Assembly (NCBI GenBank): GCA_937900285.1 | Contig: CALCEM010000019.1 | Coordinates: 1-43,939, forward strand | Reading direction: 5' to 3' | Length of the DNA stretch: 43,939 bases | From: an uncultured Fretibacterium sp. | GTDB lineage: Bacteria; Synergistota; Synergistia; Synergistales; Aminobacteriaceae | In this document: one piece after another, positions 7,841 to 16,170 of the stretch | Layout of the letters: each line of letters starts with the position of its first letter | Position numbering within the stretch: position 1 is the stretch's first letter | The notes under the pieces: model-generated | The model's input: the letters and a program-made list of their open reading frames with translations, nothing else | Database searches by the model: none | Told to the model about the DNA's origin: nothing | Translations under genes and position numbers: made by a program

Positions 7841-8887
7841 TTAATATCTTCTTCGACTGGATTTTTTTAAATTTACTAGCATTGTGCTGCGTCCAGAATT
7901 TTTTAAATTATCAATTTCGGCGAGTGCTTTACCTGTTCCGAGTGCAACGCTCTCCATCGGATTTTCTGCTGTAAAACAATTTATGCCGGTCTGCTGTACA
8001 ACTAATTCAGGAAGTCCGCGCAATAATGCTCCGCCACCTGTTAAAACAATTCCTCTGTCTATAATATCGGCTGATAATTCGGGCGGTGTAAGTTCCAAAA
8101 CATTCCTAACACCATCAATTAAATTCTGAACCATTTCGCCGATTGCCATATTTACGGCTGAACTTGTTACTTCAATTTGACGCGGTAAACCTTGAACGAG
8201 ATCCCGGCCTTTTACGACCATTCTCTGATCTTCTTCAAGCGGTAAACACGTGCCGATCATAATTTTTAAATTTTCTGCTGTTTGGTCTCCGATTGCTAAA
8301 TTATATTGTCTGCGTAAATATCTCATTATCCCTTCATCAAATTTATCTCCGCCGATCCTTAAAGATTTTGAGACGACAACCCCGCCCAAAGAAATCACAG
8401 CTATATCAGTAGTACCGCCTCCGATGTCAACGATCATTTTTCCGCGAGCCTCTTCAACGTTTAAATTTGCTCCGATAGCTGCGGCCATTGGTTCCTCAAT
8501 TAAATACGCTTCGCGCGCTCCAACTTCTAAAGCTGCTTCCAAAACTGCACGGCGTTCAACATCAGTCGCTCCAGATGGTACGCAAATCATCGCCCTGTTT
8601 CTGAAAAATCTTTGAGAACCTTTTGTAACTCGTCTCATAAAATGCTGTAACATCGCTTCAGTCATTGAATAATTTGCTATAACTCCATCGCGCAACGGCC
8701 TGACCGAAACAATACTTCCCGGAGTCCTTCCGACCATGCTCTTCGCTTCATAGCCCACCGCTAAAATATCCCCTGTGTCCTGATCAACTGCTACAACAGA
8801 AGGCTCGCGCAGAACAACTCCGTGATGCTTCTCATAAATTAAAACCGTTGCTGTTCCTAAATCAATGCCTATATCTGTACCAAACAA
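7841..8887 (-). CDS. mreB: Rod shape-determining protein MreB
   Basis: MreB is the bacterial actin that forms membrane-associated filaments guiding lateral cell wall synthesis. The 348-residue protein shows the actin-fold nucleotide motifs: phosphate 1 DIGIDLGTATVLIY (5-18), phosphate 2 KMIVDIGGGTTDIAVISLGG, and the adenosine motif GIVLTGGGALLRGLPE. The interior MreB signature EEPMAAAIGANLNV is also present. It starts with TTG at 8887, three bases after the larB stop, with GGAGG inside the 3' end of larB, so the two are likely coupled. It lies directly upstream of flgF, tying shape and flagellar rod genes into one direction of transcription. MreC and MreD are not in the window. Confidence 0.97.
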   Translation of the reverse strand: MFGTDIGIDLGTATVLIYEKHHGVVLREPSVVAVDQDTGDILAVGYEAKSMVGRTPGSIVSVRPLRDGVIANYSMTEAMLQHFMRRVTKGSQRFFRNRAMICVPSGATDVERRAVLEAALEVGAREAYLIEEPMAAAIGANLNVEEARGKMIVDIGGGTTDIAVISLGGVVVSKSLRIGGDKFDEGIMRYLRRQYNLAIGDQTAENLKIMIGTCLPLEEDQRMVVKGRDLVQGLPRQIEVTSSAVNMAIGEMVQNLIDGVRNVLELTPPELSADIIDRGIVLTGGGALLRGLPELVVQQTGINCFTAENPMESVALGTGKALAEIDNLKNSGRSTMLVNLKKSSRRRY

Positions 8888-8890
8888 AAT

Positions 8891-9673
8891 TTATTTTTCA
8901 CCTCCAGAATTTTTATTTAAATTTATATTTATATTTCTGTTTATCATTCCTGCAAGATACCCTGCCCCAAATCCATTATCAATATTTACAACGCTTACAC
9001 CGCTGGCACAAGAATTTAACATCGCAAGCAATGCCGAAACTCCACCGAATGAAGCTCCGTAACCTATGCTCGTCGGAACTGCTATAACCGGACAATTTGA
9101 AAGCCCTCCCAAAACGCTGGCGAGAGCGCCTTCCATTCCTGCGACCGCAATAATTACATTTGCTGTCATAATTTCATCAATGTGCGATAAAACACGGTGC
9201 AAGCCCGCGACCCCGACATCATATAATCTGTTTACGCGATTCCCAAAAACTTCAGCGGTTAATGCTGCTTCTTCAGCGACTGGTATATCACTAGTGCCGC
9301 CGGTTGCTATTAAAATTTTTCCTGAGTATTTCGGCTCTGGAATATTTCCGACGATTGCAATTTTTGCGTTATCATAATATTTAAAATTTACTCCGAGTTC
9401 TTGTAATTTTTTGGCTGAGTCGTTTTGAAGTCTGGTTATTAAAATATTATCCTGATCATTTTCGAGCATTACTTTTATAATTTCCGCGATTTGTTCCGGA
9501 GTTTTTCCGGCTCCGTATATAACTTCACAAGTTCCCCGCCTTATTTTTCTGTGCAGATCAATTTTTGCGAAGCCTATATCTTTAAAAGGTTTTTCGCGTA
9601 ATTTTAATAATGCTTCGTCTACTGTTAAATTTTTTTCTCTTACAGCCTGTAATATTTCGCGCACATCGTTCAA
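8891..9673 (-). CDS. larB: LarB, pyridinium-3,5-biscarboxylic acid mononucleotide synthase family
   Basis: LarB carboxylates and hydrolyses nicotinic acid adenine dinucleotide in the first step of nickel-pincer nucleotide (lactate racemase) cofactor synthesis; its C-terminal half resembles PurE. Visible: the N-terminal helical part (NDVREILQAVREKNLTVDEALLKL), the conserved GAGKTPEQIAEI segment, and the PurE-like region (ATGGTSDIPVAEEAALTAEVFGN, DVGVAGLHRVL, GMEGALASVLGGLSNCPVIAVPTSIGYGA, the ending NIDNGFGAGYLAGMINR). The frame stays open to 9709, but I place the start at TTG 9673: a GGGTG box sits 9 bases upstream and MNDVREIL matches family N-termini. larC, larE and larA are not in the window, so whether it serves a nickel enzyme here is open. 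Confidence 0.9.
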   Translation of the reverse strand: MNDVREILQAVREKNLTVDEALLKLREKPFKDIGFAKIDLHRKIRRGTCEVIYGAGKTPEQIAEIIKVMLENDQDNILITRLQNDSAKKLQELGVNFKYYDNAKIAIVGNIPEPKYSGKILIATGGTSDIPVAEEAALTAEVFGNRVNRLYDVGVAGLHRVLSHIDEIMTANVIIAVAGMEGALASVLGGLSNCPVIAVPTSIGYGASFGGVSALLAMLNSCASGVSVVNIDNGFGAGYLAGMINRNININLNKNSGGEK

Positions 9674-9738
9674 ATAAAATTTCACCCTGTAAAATAATAT
9701 CATACGCAATAATTTTAATATTTTTGTTTAATTTTTGT

Positions 9739-10467
9739 TTAATTCCAGATTCCGTAATTTTTTAATTGTTCCGTAACTTTTTCGCCCCAATTTACGCTTA
9801 ACGGAGAAGCAGGACTCGGATGCAAAATTTTAACGACCTGAATATTTTTATTTTTATTCTTATTCTTCATTGCAATTTCCGAACGTTCAAAAGCAAATTT
9901 CCCGACTCCGATTAAAAATTCAGGCTTAAGGATTTCGACGATATTTTTTAAACTTTCGTCACATATCTCAAATAAAATTTTACGGTCATTAATATTTAAT
10001 TTATCTGGCGTTAAATTTTTTCCAGCTATGAACATCAACGGACAATAATTTATTACGAAATATTTATTAAAAAAGTTTTCAGGAGTTATGAATTTTTCGC
10101 GAAACAAGCCCCATAATCTTTTACCGCTGATCTCTGATTTTGTGCAATTGAGGCCGTTCACCGGATAATTTTTTGATTCGTTTTCCGGTTTATAAATTTT
10201 TAAATTGTCGATTCCAAGCCAAAATTTTACGTGATTGATTTCGCCGAATGGTATACCGGTTTGAGCCATTCCGAACGGGCCGGGATTCATGCCTATAAAT
10301 AAGCCTCGTAAATTTTCGTGAACAAATTTATTTACGTAACATTTAAAACCTTCAAACGCATAATTTAACGGGTTATAAATAAAATCGATTTTACTAGAGA
10401 AATTTAAATTATTAATTTTTTCGCATAATTTTATATTTTCGTTAATAATTTTTTCGGCAGTGCACAT
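9739..10467 (-). CDS. SMUG1-type uracil-DNA glycosylase (UDG family 3)
   Basis: This 242-residue protein carries the two catalytic blocks of SMUG1 almost letter for letter: GMNPGPFGMAQTGIPFG (59-75) and HPSPASP (216-222). Enzymes of this family remove uracil and oxidised pyrimidines such as 5-hydroxymethyluracil from DNA, starting base excision repair. SMUG1 is best known from animals but occurs in scattered bacteria. An Asn-Lys run (KNKNKNKN, about 203-210) lies just before the second block. It lies 29 bases downstream of a small membrane-protein gene, in the same direction. Assignment to the superfamily is very secure; exact substrate preference is inferred. Confidence 0.92.
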   Translation of the reverse strand: MCTAEKIINENIKLCEKINNLNFSSKIDFIYNPLNYAFEGFKCYVNKFVHENLRGLFIGMNPGPFGMAQTGIPFGEINHVKFWLGIDNLKIYKPENESKNYPVNGLNCTKSEISGKRLWGLFREKFITPENFFNKYFVINYCPLMFIAGKNLTPDKLNINDRKILFEICDESLKNIVEILKPEFLIGVGKFAFERSEIAMKNKNKNKNIQVVKILHPSPASPLSVNWGEKVTEQLKNYGIWN

Positions 10468-10496
10468 AATTTTTAATCTTCCGTTATAGATTTATA

Positions 10497-10730
10497 TTAT
10501 AAATTTTCGTTGTTCTCGTTGTTATTTTCGTCATCGTAATAAAAAAATTTTTTCCTGTTCTTGTACCATAATATTAAAGCTAAACCACCGCAAAAAATTC
10601 CGCACCCTAATCCGATCACAATATAATCAATTCTGTAAGCATACCCGAATAAACTGCCGCCATAACCAGCTAAAGCATAACCAAACGCTATAACGCTTAA
10701 CATCGAAAGTGTTGTAATAAACAATCTCAA
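10497..10730 (-). CDS. Small two-helix membrane protein, function unknown
   Basis: This 77-residue protein has two hydrophobic segments (about 3-27 and 36-56), a basic turn KNRKK and an acidic Asn-rich tail. I recognise no family. The start is TTG at 10730, with a purine-rich GGGGA about ten bases upstream. Its stop is 29 bases ahead of the SMUG1 gene, so the two are probably co-transcribed, divergently from the large protease gene at 10879. Confidence 0.6.
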   Translation of the reverse strand: MRLFITTLSMLSVIAFGYALAGYGGSLFGYAYRIDYIVIGLGCGIFCGGLALILWYKNRKKFFYYDDENNNENNENL

Positions 10731-10878
10731 AATATTTTTTTCCCCTTTTTTATTATTATTTGTTTCGTGTCTTGTTTAGTTAATTACAATTATAATTATT
10801 TCCGATTTTATATTTAATCGCCTCATGTGATTTAAAAATTTAATTTCAAAAATCTAAAACGAAAGGAGAATTTTTACA

Positions 10879-13800
10879 ATGAAGAAATATTTAAAATTTG
10901 AAACATTTTTCATAACATTAATTTTAATATTTTCTGCATGGCCGGGTTTTGCAAGCTCTAAAATTCGGGACGGCTATTTTATAGAACCTCCGGAAGAGTT
11001 TCAGAATTGGCAAAAAAAATTCAGGGCTAAAAAATATAAATTGGATTTTGATAACTCGGATACAAACTCAGCTGAAGATTATGGATATATTCCGCTTCCT
11101 GTAGATTTGTCGCACCTGGATTATAATCCGCCGATCGAAAATAATAATTATAATAATAATAAATTCAATTTCGACAAAGACAGCCAGCTCCCCTCAAAAT
11201 ATGACGTTAAAAATTACGTAACGAGCATAAAAAATCAAGTGCCTTACGGAACATGCTGGGCGTTCGCCGGGACTGGGGCAATGGAATCAAATTATATTCT
11301 GAAATATGGCAGCACAATAGATTTATCGGCCATGCATTTGGCGTATTTTGCTTTTGTGAACCCGGATAAATATAAATCTTTTCTCACTTACACTGCTAAA
11401 TCTGATTTGGAAGATATTTTAAATAATGGCGGAAATGCTTTTTTAACGACTGCATTATATTCAAGACTGGACGGCCCGACGCTCGATATAAATGCGCCAT
11501 ACCCAAAAAAATTAAATTACGAATACCCGGAAGATTATCAAAGGGCTTTAAGATTGCGCGATGTATTTTTTATGAGGCTGTCGAGAATAAATTTAAATTC
11601 CAACTCCGAACAGCGCAACATCGTTAAAAAACGCATAATGCAAAATGGTGCGGTGCAAGCGAGTTATTACAGCTCAAATTCCGATTACGCAAAAATAAAC
11701 GGCTATTCAACTTATTACAACACTGCAACGGGAACGAATCACGCCATTTTATTAGTGGGCTGGGATGATAATTTCTCAAAGGAAAATTTTAAAATTCAAC
11801 CGAGTTCAGACGGCGCATGGCTCATAAAAAATTCTTGGAATAAACAATGGGCTAATACTGACGGCGAAAGAATTGGAGATGCCGGATATTTTTGGATGTC
11901 TTATGAACAATATTTAACGGACGGTATAGCCTTTAACGTTGAAGAAGCTGACGAAGATTTGCAATGCTATTATTATGATGCTTTAGGCTGGTGCAGTACA
12001 TACGGCTGGGATAATGCTACAGATATTTATTCAGCAAATGTATTTAAATCTGAACGCGATGACGAAAAATTAATTGATGTTGGATTTTTCACGCCGGATA
12101 ATAATATTAATTACACGATTTATGTTTACACTGGAATCTCAAAAATGCCGAGTTCAACACCAATAAACGGAAGTCCAATTATTACGCAGTCCGGGACAAT
12201 TCCTTACGCCGGCTATCATGTTGTAACGTTAAATGATCCAGTTGAATTAACAAACGGTGAATATTTTTCAGTCGTAATAAAATTTGATGGTTACAACGAG
12301 ACCCCAACTGAAATAAAAGAGACTGGATTTTCAGACAACGCAAAAATTGAAACGGGGAGTTTTTTTTCATACAACGGCACGAGCTGGACGACTGGCGCAA
12401 AAATCAAAGCTAACGCCTGCATAAAAGCATTTACCAGAACAAATTTAAACGCTGAAACAGAAATAATAACCGATTCGATCCCCGACGCTCTGTTAAATAA
12501 TTCTTACGCTGTTAAATTTTCTGCTACCGGCGGAGATGAATGCGAATGGACTTTAACGGGAAATTTGCCAACGGGTTTAAATTTTACTTCGAACGGATAT
12601 TTATACGGAACTCCAACAACAACGGGCGAATATGAATTTACAATTACTGCTAAAAATTCTTATGGTTCAGATTCAGCGGCATATATTTTAAATGTTTACG
12701 ATAAATTTACGATAACAACGGCGGAATTATATGGGACAGTGAGTTATACATTTTCCGAATATCTCGAAGCAAACGTAACAAACGGCGTAACATGGACGGC
12801 AAATAATACGCTTCCAACAGGATTAAAATTAAATTCATCAACTGGATTAATAAGCGGAACTCCTAAAACGGCCGGGACATTTTATGTAAATTTTACGGCT
12901 TCTCATTCGCTTGGAACTGATACGGCTCAAATAATTTTTATAATTGACGAAAAGGCCGACAAACCTAAATTTACGACGACGAGATTCAGTTCTGTAAATG
13001 TTGGCGAATATTTTTCGCAGGATATATATTTAACTGGGACGCTTCCGATCTCGTTAAAAGTTGATGAAATTCCGGAGGGTTTAAATTTAAAAATTTCTTC
13101 CGATGACTTGAGCTGTTATGAACTTTTCGGGAGTGCTTTAAAATCAGGTTCATATAATTTAAAATTTACCGCTGAGAACCGAGCAACAAATTTAACGGGG
13201 TCGCCGGTTACAAAAACTATAAAATTAACTGTTAAGGATGTCGCGCCAAAAATTACCAGCACATATTTCCCGACTGGAATTAAAGATGTTGAATATACTC
13301 CGATGCAATTTAAAATTTCCGGCGGAACTGGTGATGTTATTTGGAGTGCTACCGGGTTGCCGACTGGTTTAAAATTATCGAGCACAGGACTTTTAAGCGG
13401 AACGCCTTTATATGGAGGAAATTATAAAGTTAAGATCAAGGCAAAAAATTCCGGCGGGACTGATACATTATCCGACACGCTTGTAATTTTGAAAATGCCG
13501 GAGATCACGACAACGAGTTTAAAAGTCGGAACGTCATGCAGAAATTATAAATATACGATTAAGACAAAAGGTTCAACGCCGTTAACTTCATTTGATGTGA
13601 GGGGCTTGCCTGAAGGTTTAATATTTACTCCGAATTTAACGAAGGGGACGGGCGTAATTTCTGGAAATTCTGCGCTTGCCGGAACATTTAAATTAAATAT
13701 TTACGCTGAGAATGCTGCTTCAAGTGATCTCGCTGCGATTGATTTAAAATTAAATGGAATTTCCCCGAAAATAGTTTTAAAAACAGCATACGGAAAAGGC

Positions 13801-15279
13801 AGTGTCGGGAATCCTTATTCATTGGCCGGAACTGCAACGGGAACGATTCCGATAAAATATTCTTACACGTTGAGCGAATCTGATTTAAAGAAGGCTGGAA
13901 TTTCAGGGCTTGATGATTTGAATTTAAAATTATACAGCACAGATTACAGTATAATTATTTCCGGAACGCCGCACAGATCCGTGAAGAGTTTGCCGATAAC
14001 TTTAAATGCTGTGAACGATTACGGGACATATACGAAGAGAGCATATATAACAGTTAAAGGAGTTGCGCCGACATTTATTGAACCAGTCAGCTCCAGCATA
14101 AAATTAATTGTTGAGCCGTCAAGCGTAATAAATATAAATTTCAAAGTGAGCGGGACAACTCCAATCAGTTTTACATCTACCGGGACCGGCAATGATATAA
14201 GTTTCAAAAAAATTTGTGACACAAAAGGAAGATTAAGCGGTGTTGCGCCTTCGACTGAAACGAAAAAGACCATAAATATAACGGCGAAAAATGCTGACGG
14301 AAAAGCATCGAGAAAAATAATAATTCAAACGAAGATCCCGCCGAAAATTACGACGACTTCACTCGATAATGCCGTGTATAAAAAAGTTTACAGCAAAAAG
14401 ATCGAAGCATCAGGCTCAAAAACTATAAGCTGGGAAATAACTTCCGGGATTTTGCCGAAGGGAATTAAATTTAATTCGAAGACCGGATTATTAAGCGGTA
14501 AACCTACGGTGAGCGGTGATTATAGTTTTACGGTGAAGGCAATGAATTTAATGGGGACTGACTTCAAAAAATTTGTATTAACGGTAAAAGAAAGCGAGGT
14601 GTTATCCAAAAGCGCCCCGACAGAATTTTATAACGAAGCTCCGCCAGATTTACGAAAAACGGAAGGACAAAATTCAGGGAGTAATAACGACGGTGAAAAT
14701 AATAAAGAACTTGACGGAAATAAATCCGGCACGCAAACCAGTGACGACTATATTACTGCTCAAGGAATTAAAATTATTTCATCGCGTGAAATTTCCGAAG
14801 TGGCTGGATATTGGTCTGAAAGGCTTGCAAAAAATAGGCTTATGATCGCTGGAGTTTTGCCCGAAATCGAAATAACAGACAGCGGAACATATAATTTTAA
14901 TCTTGAACTTGATGAAAATATTTCTGACGGCTTAAAAATTTATTGGTGTTCGAATATCGAGAATTATATAAATATTTCCGGCGAAAACGAAAATTTAATA
15001 TTATTTTATGATGAATCCGGCCATGAAATTAGCACGATCCCTGAAAATCATAAGATCGGCGTAAGTGTTTGGCTTGAAACTGGAATTTATTCGCCGGTAA
15101 TTTTGGCTGGTGAAAATTTAATGAGCAGTGCTGATGTAAAAGATGCCAAAGATGTAAAAACGGATGGTGCAACGTTTGAAAATAATTCAAGTTCTGGAGG
15201 CTGTAATTTAGGATTTATGAATTATTTTGCGTTATTTGGACTTTTGATTTTAGCGCGCAAGAAAAAAATAAATAAATAA
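10879..15279 (+). CDS. Secreted papain-family (C1A) protease with Ig-like repeats and Synergist-CTERM tail
   Basis: This 1466-residue surface protein has a signal peptide (residues 1-25, ending PGFASS) and a C1A peptidase domain (about 104-355). The catalytic set is complete: oxyanion Gln120, Cys126 in GTCWAFAGTGA, His288 in TNHAILLVGW, and Asn318 in WLIKNSWNKQW. Next comes a beta-rich segment (about 360-530) like the lectin-like region that often follows such peptidases. Then come about eight putative Ig (He_PIG-type) repeats marked by LPTGL...GxxSGTP...G (about 535-1265), an acidic linker, and a tail of SSSGGCNLGF, a hydrophobic helix and RKKKINK. The last element matches the Synergist-CTERM sorting signal. 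AGGAG lies 10 bases before ATG; a terminator follows at 15304. It is probably a cell-surface protease acting on host or prey protein; the substrate is unknown. Confidence 0.92.
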   Translation: MKKYLKFETFFITLILIFSAWPGFASSKIRDGYFIEPPEEFQNWQKKFRAKKYKLDFDNSDTNSAEDYGYIPLPVDLSHLDYNPPIENNNYNNNKFNFDKDSQLPSKYDVKNYVTSIKNQVPYGTCWAFAGTGAMESNYILKYGSTIDLSAMHLAYFAFVNPDKYKSFLTYTAKSDLEDILNNGGNAFLTTALYSRLDGPTLDINAPYPKKLNYEYPEDYQRALRLRDVFFMRLSRINLNSNSEQRNIVKKRIMQNGAVQASYYSSNSDYAKINGYSTYYNTATGTNHAILLVGWDDNFSKENFKIQPSSDGAWLIKNSWNKQWANTDGERIGDAGYFWMSYEQYLTDGIAFNVEEADEDLQCYYYDALGWCSTYGWDNATDIYSANVFKSERDDEKLIDVGFFTPDNNINYTIYVYTGISKMPSSTPINGSPIITQSGTIPYAGYHVVTLNDPVELTNGEYFSVVIKFDGYNETPTEIKETGFSDNAKIETGSFFSYNGTSWTTGAKIKANACIKAFTRTNLNAETEIITDSIPDALLNNSYAVKFSATGGDECEWTLTGNLPTGLNFTSNGYLYGTPTTTGEYEFTITAKNSYGSDSAAYILNVYDKFTITTAELYGTVSYTFSEYLEANVTNGVTWTANNTLPTGLKLNSSTGLISGTPKTAGTFYVNFTASHSLGTDTAQIIFIIDEKADKPKFTTTRFSSVNVGEYFSQDIYLTGTLPISLKVDEIPEGLNLKISSDDLSCYELFGSALKSGSYNLKFTAENRATNLTGSPVTKTIKLTVKDVAPKITSTYFPTGIKDVEYTPMQFKISGGTGDVIWSATGLPTGLKLSSTGLLSGTPLYGGNYKVKIKAKNSGGTDTLSDTLVILKMPEITTTSLKVGTSCRNYKYTIKTKGSTPLTSFDVRGLPEGLIFTPNLTKGTGVISGNSALAGTFKLNIYAENAASSDLAAIDLKLNGISPKIVLKTAYGKGSVGNPYSLAGTATGTIPIKYSYTLSESDLKKAGISGLDDLNLKLYSTDYSIIISGTPHRSVKSLPITLNAVNDYGTYTKRAYITVKGVAPTFIEPVSSSIKLIVEPSSVININFKVSGTTPISFTSTGTGNDISFKKICDTKGRLSGVAPSTETKKTINITAKNADGKASRKIIIQTKIPPKITTTSLDNAVYKKVYSKKIEASGSKTISWEITSGILPKGIKFNSKTGLLSGKPTVSGDYSFTVKAMNLMGTDFKKFVLTVKESEVLSKSAPTEFYNEAPPDLRKTEGQNSGSNNDGENNKELDGNKSGTQTSDDYITAQGIKIISSREISEVAGYWSERLAKNRLMIAGVLPEIEITDSGTYNFNLELDENISDGLKIYWCSNIENYINISGENENLILFYDESGHEISTIPENHKIGVSVWLETGIYSPVILAGENLMSSADVKDAKDVKTDGATFENNSSSGGCNLGFMNYFALFGLLILARKKKINK

Positions 15280-15303
15280 ATAATCGAGCAAAAAAATTTA
15301 AAT

Positions 15304-15350
15304 TGCCTGCCCTGAACTTAAAAATAAAAATTTGGGGTGGGCATTTTTTT
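15304..15350 (+). terminator. Rho-independent terminator after the papain-family protease
   Basis: TGCCTGCCC (15304-15312) pairs with GGGTGGGCA (15335-15343) in a nine-pair stem with two G-U pairs, followed by seven Ts. Confidence 0.8.
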
Positions 15351-15407
15351 ATGTTTTTATATTAAAATGTCCGGCGAACTAAAACAAAATAAATTTAAAA
15401 AGGAGGG

Positions 15408-15435
15408 TTGACAAAATGGTAAATTTTAGTAAAAT
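15408..15435 (+). promoter_or_regulatory. Sigma-70-type promoter upstream of the DGQHR protein
   Basis: TTGACA (15408-15413), 16 bases, TAAAAT (15430-15435): a perfect -35 and a five-of-six -10, with a heptamer repeat starting at the end of the -10 box. An AGGAGG with an ATG at 15416 overlaps the same stretch, so an alternative reading as a leader peptide start is possible. Confidence 0.6.
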
Positions 15436-15464
15436 TGCGTGTTGCGTGTTGCGTGTTGCGTGTT
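15435..15464 (+). repeat. Heptanucleotide tandem repeat (TTGCGTG)4.3 at a transcription start
   Basis: Four perfect copies plus TT, beginning on the last base of the -10 hexamer. The expected start point lies inside the first copies. The repeat ends 60 bases before the ATG of the downstream gene. The unit is not a multiple of three. Confidence 0.95.
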
Positions 15465-15524
15465 ACGTATATTAATGTCTTTTCATAATTTAAATAATAA
15501 TTCGATCCGTTTTGTCGTTGGGGC

Positions 15525-16112
15525 ATGAGCATAAAAAGTAAAATCTCGAAGGGATTAAAGCTCGTGCGGGACGGTGAATATAAAGAGCTTATCGATGAGA
15601 TTTTAAAGATCGCCAGAAGAAAAATAATTTGGTTTTGTCACAATCATTTCAGAAAAAAGTATATGTTCCTCAAAATGAGAAACGATCCCCGATTTATGAT
15701 AAAAGAGCCGAGATTTAACGGTGATGATTTTTTGAATATGCTCCTTTATAGACCAATAAAAAAATACGAAGTCTGCAAAATAAAATTAGGAGATATTAGA
15801 CGATCTTGGAACGGAGTTGTAATGAAGCTTAGTGATGTATCACCTTACAAATACCTTGTGAATAATGAAAATAAAATTTATGAAGAGTATTGCGAAAAAG
15901 TAAAGGCCGTTGGAGATGTCAGGAGTATGGAGAAATTTAAAAAATTAATTGCTAAAGTTGAACAAGAAAATTATGACATTAAAAAAGGGGCAATCGTGCT
16001 CAACGATAAAAATATATTAATGGACGGCCAGCACAGAGCTTGCATAATGTTAAAAAATTTTGGCCCGGATTATGTGGTTGACGTTGTGAGATTGTATTAT
16101 TTTAACGTGTAA
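15525..16112 (+). CDS. DGQHR-motif protein, ParB/Srx-like, possibly glycan-locus associated
   Basis: This 195-residue cytoplasmic-looking protein has a basic N-terminus (SKISKGLKLVRDGEYKELIDEILKIARRK), a middle with VCKIKLGDIRRSWNGVVMKLSDVSPYKYL, and the C-terminal motif GAIVLNDKNILMDGQHRACIMLKNFG. The D/N-G-xHR motif resembles the active-site loop of ParB/sulfiredoxin-type domains; similar small proteins occur in polysaccharide loci, but I cannot name the family and assign no reaction. The ATG overlaps the stop of a tiny upstream frame (ATGA), and only a weak GGGG ribosome site is present, so coupling is possible. Its promoter carries a heptamer repeat with the same geometry as the fucosyltransferase promoter. 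Confidence 0.72.
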   Translation: MSIKSKISKGLKLVRDGEYKELIDEILKIARRKIIWFCHNHFRKKYMFLKMRNDPRFMIKEPRFNGDDFLNMLLYRPIKKYEVCKIKLGDIRRSWNGVVMKLSDVSPYKYLVNNENKIYEEYCEKVKAVGDVRSMEKFKKLIAKVEQENYDIKKGAIVLNDKNILMDGQHRACIMLKNFGPDYVVDVVRLYYFNV

Positions 16113-16157
16113 AAATAAAAAAAATCCTCCAGGTTAAAAAATTTCTCATCTGGAGGA
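16113..16157 (-). terminator. Terminator after glgC, possibly bidirectional
   Basis: TCCTCCAG (16125-16132) and CTGGAGGA (16150-16157) form a perfect eight-pair stem. On the minus strand it is followed by eight Ts, which suits glgC. On the plus strand the 3' side is only moderately T-rich but could also stop the DGQHR gene. Confidence 0.8.
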
Positions 16158-16170
16158 ATTAAAATAAATT

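Noticed and set aside
9674..9709. TTG 9709 or ATG 9703 as the larB start
   Set aside because: They add a hydrophobic MRMILFYRVKFY leader unknown in LarB; TTG 9673 has a ribosome box and matches family N-termini.
12182..14273. Antisense open frames inside the large protease gene, and similar ones opposite flgI, mreB, glgA and the AddA-like gene
   Set aside because: They show no ribosome sites or recognisable domains and lie opposite well-supported genes.
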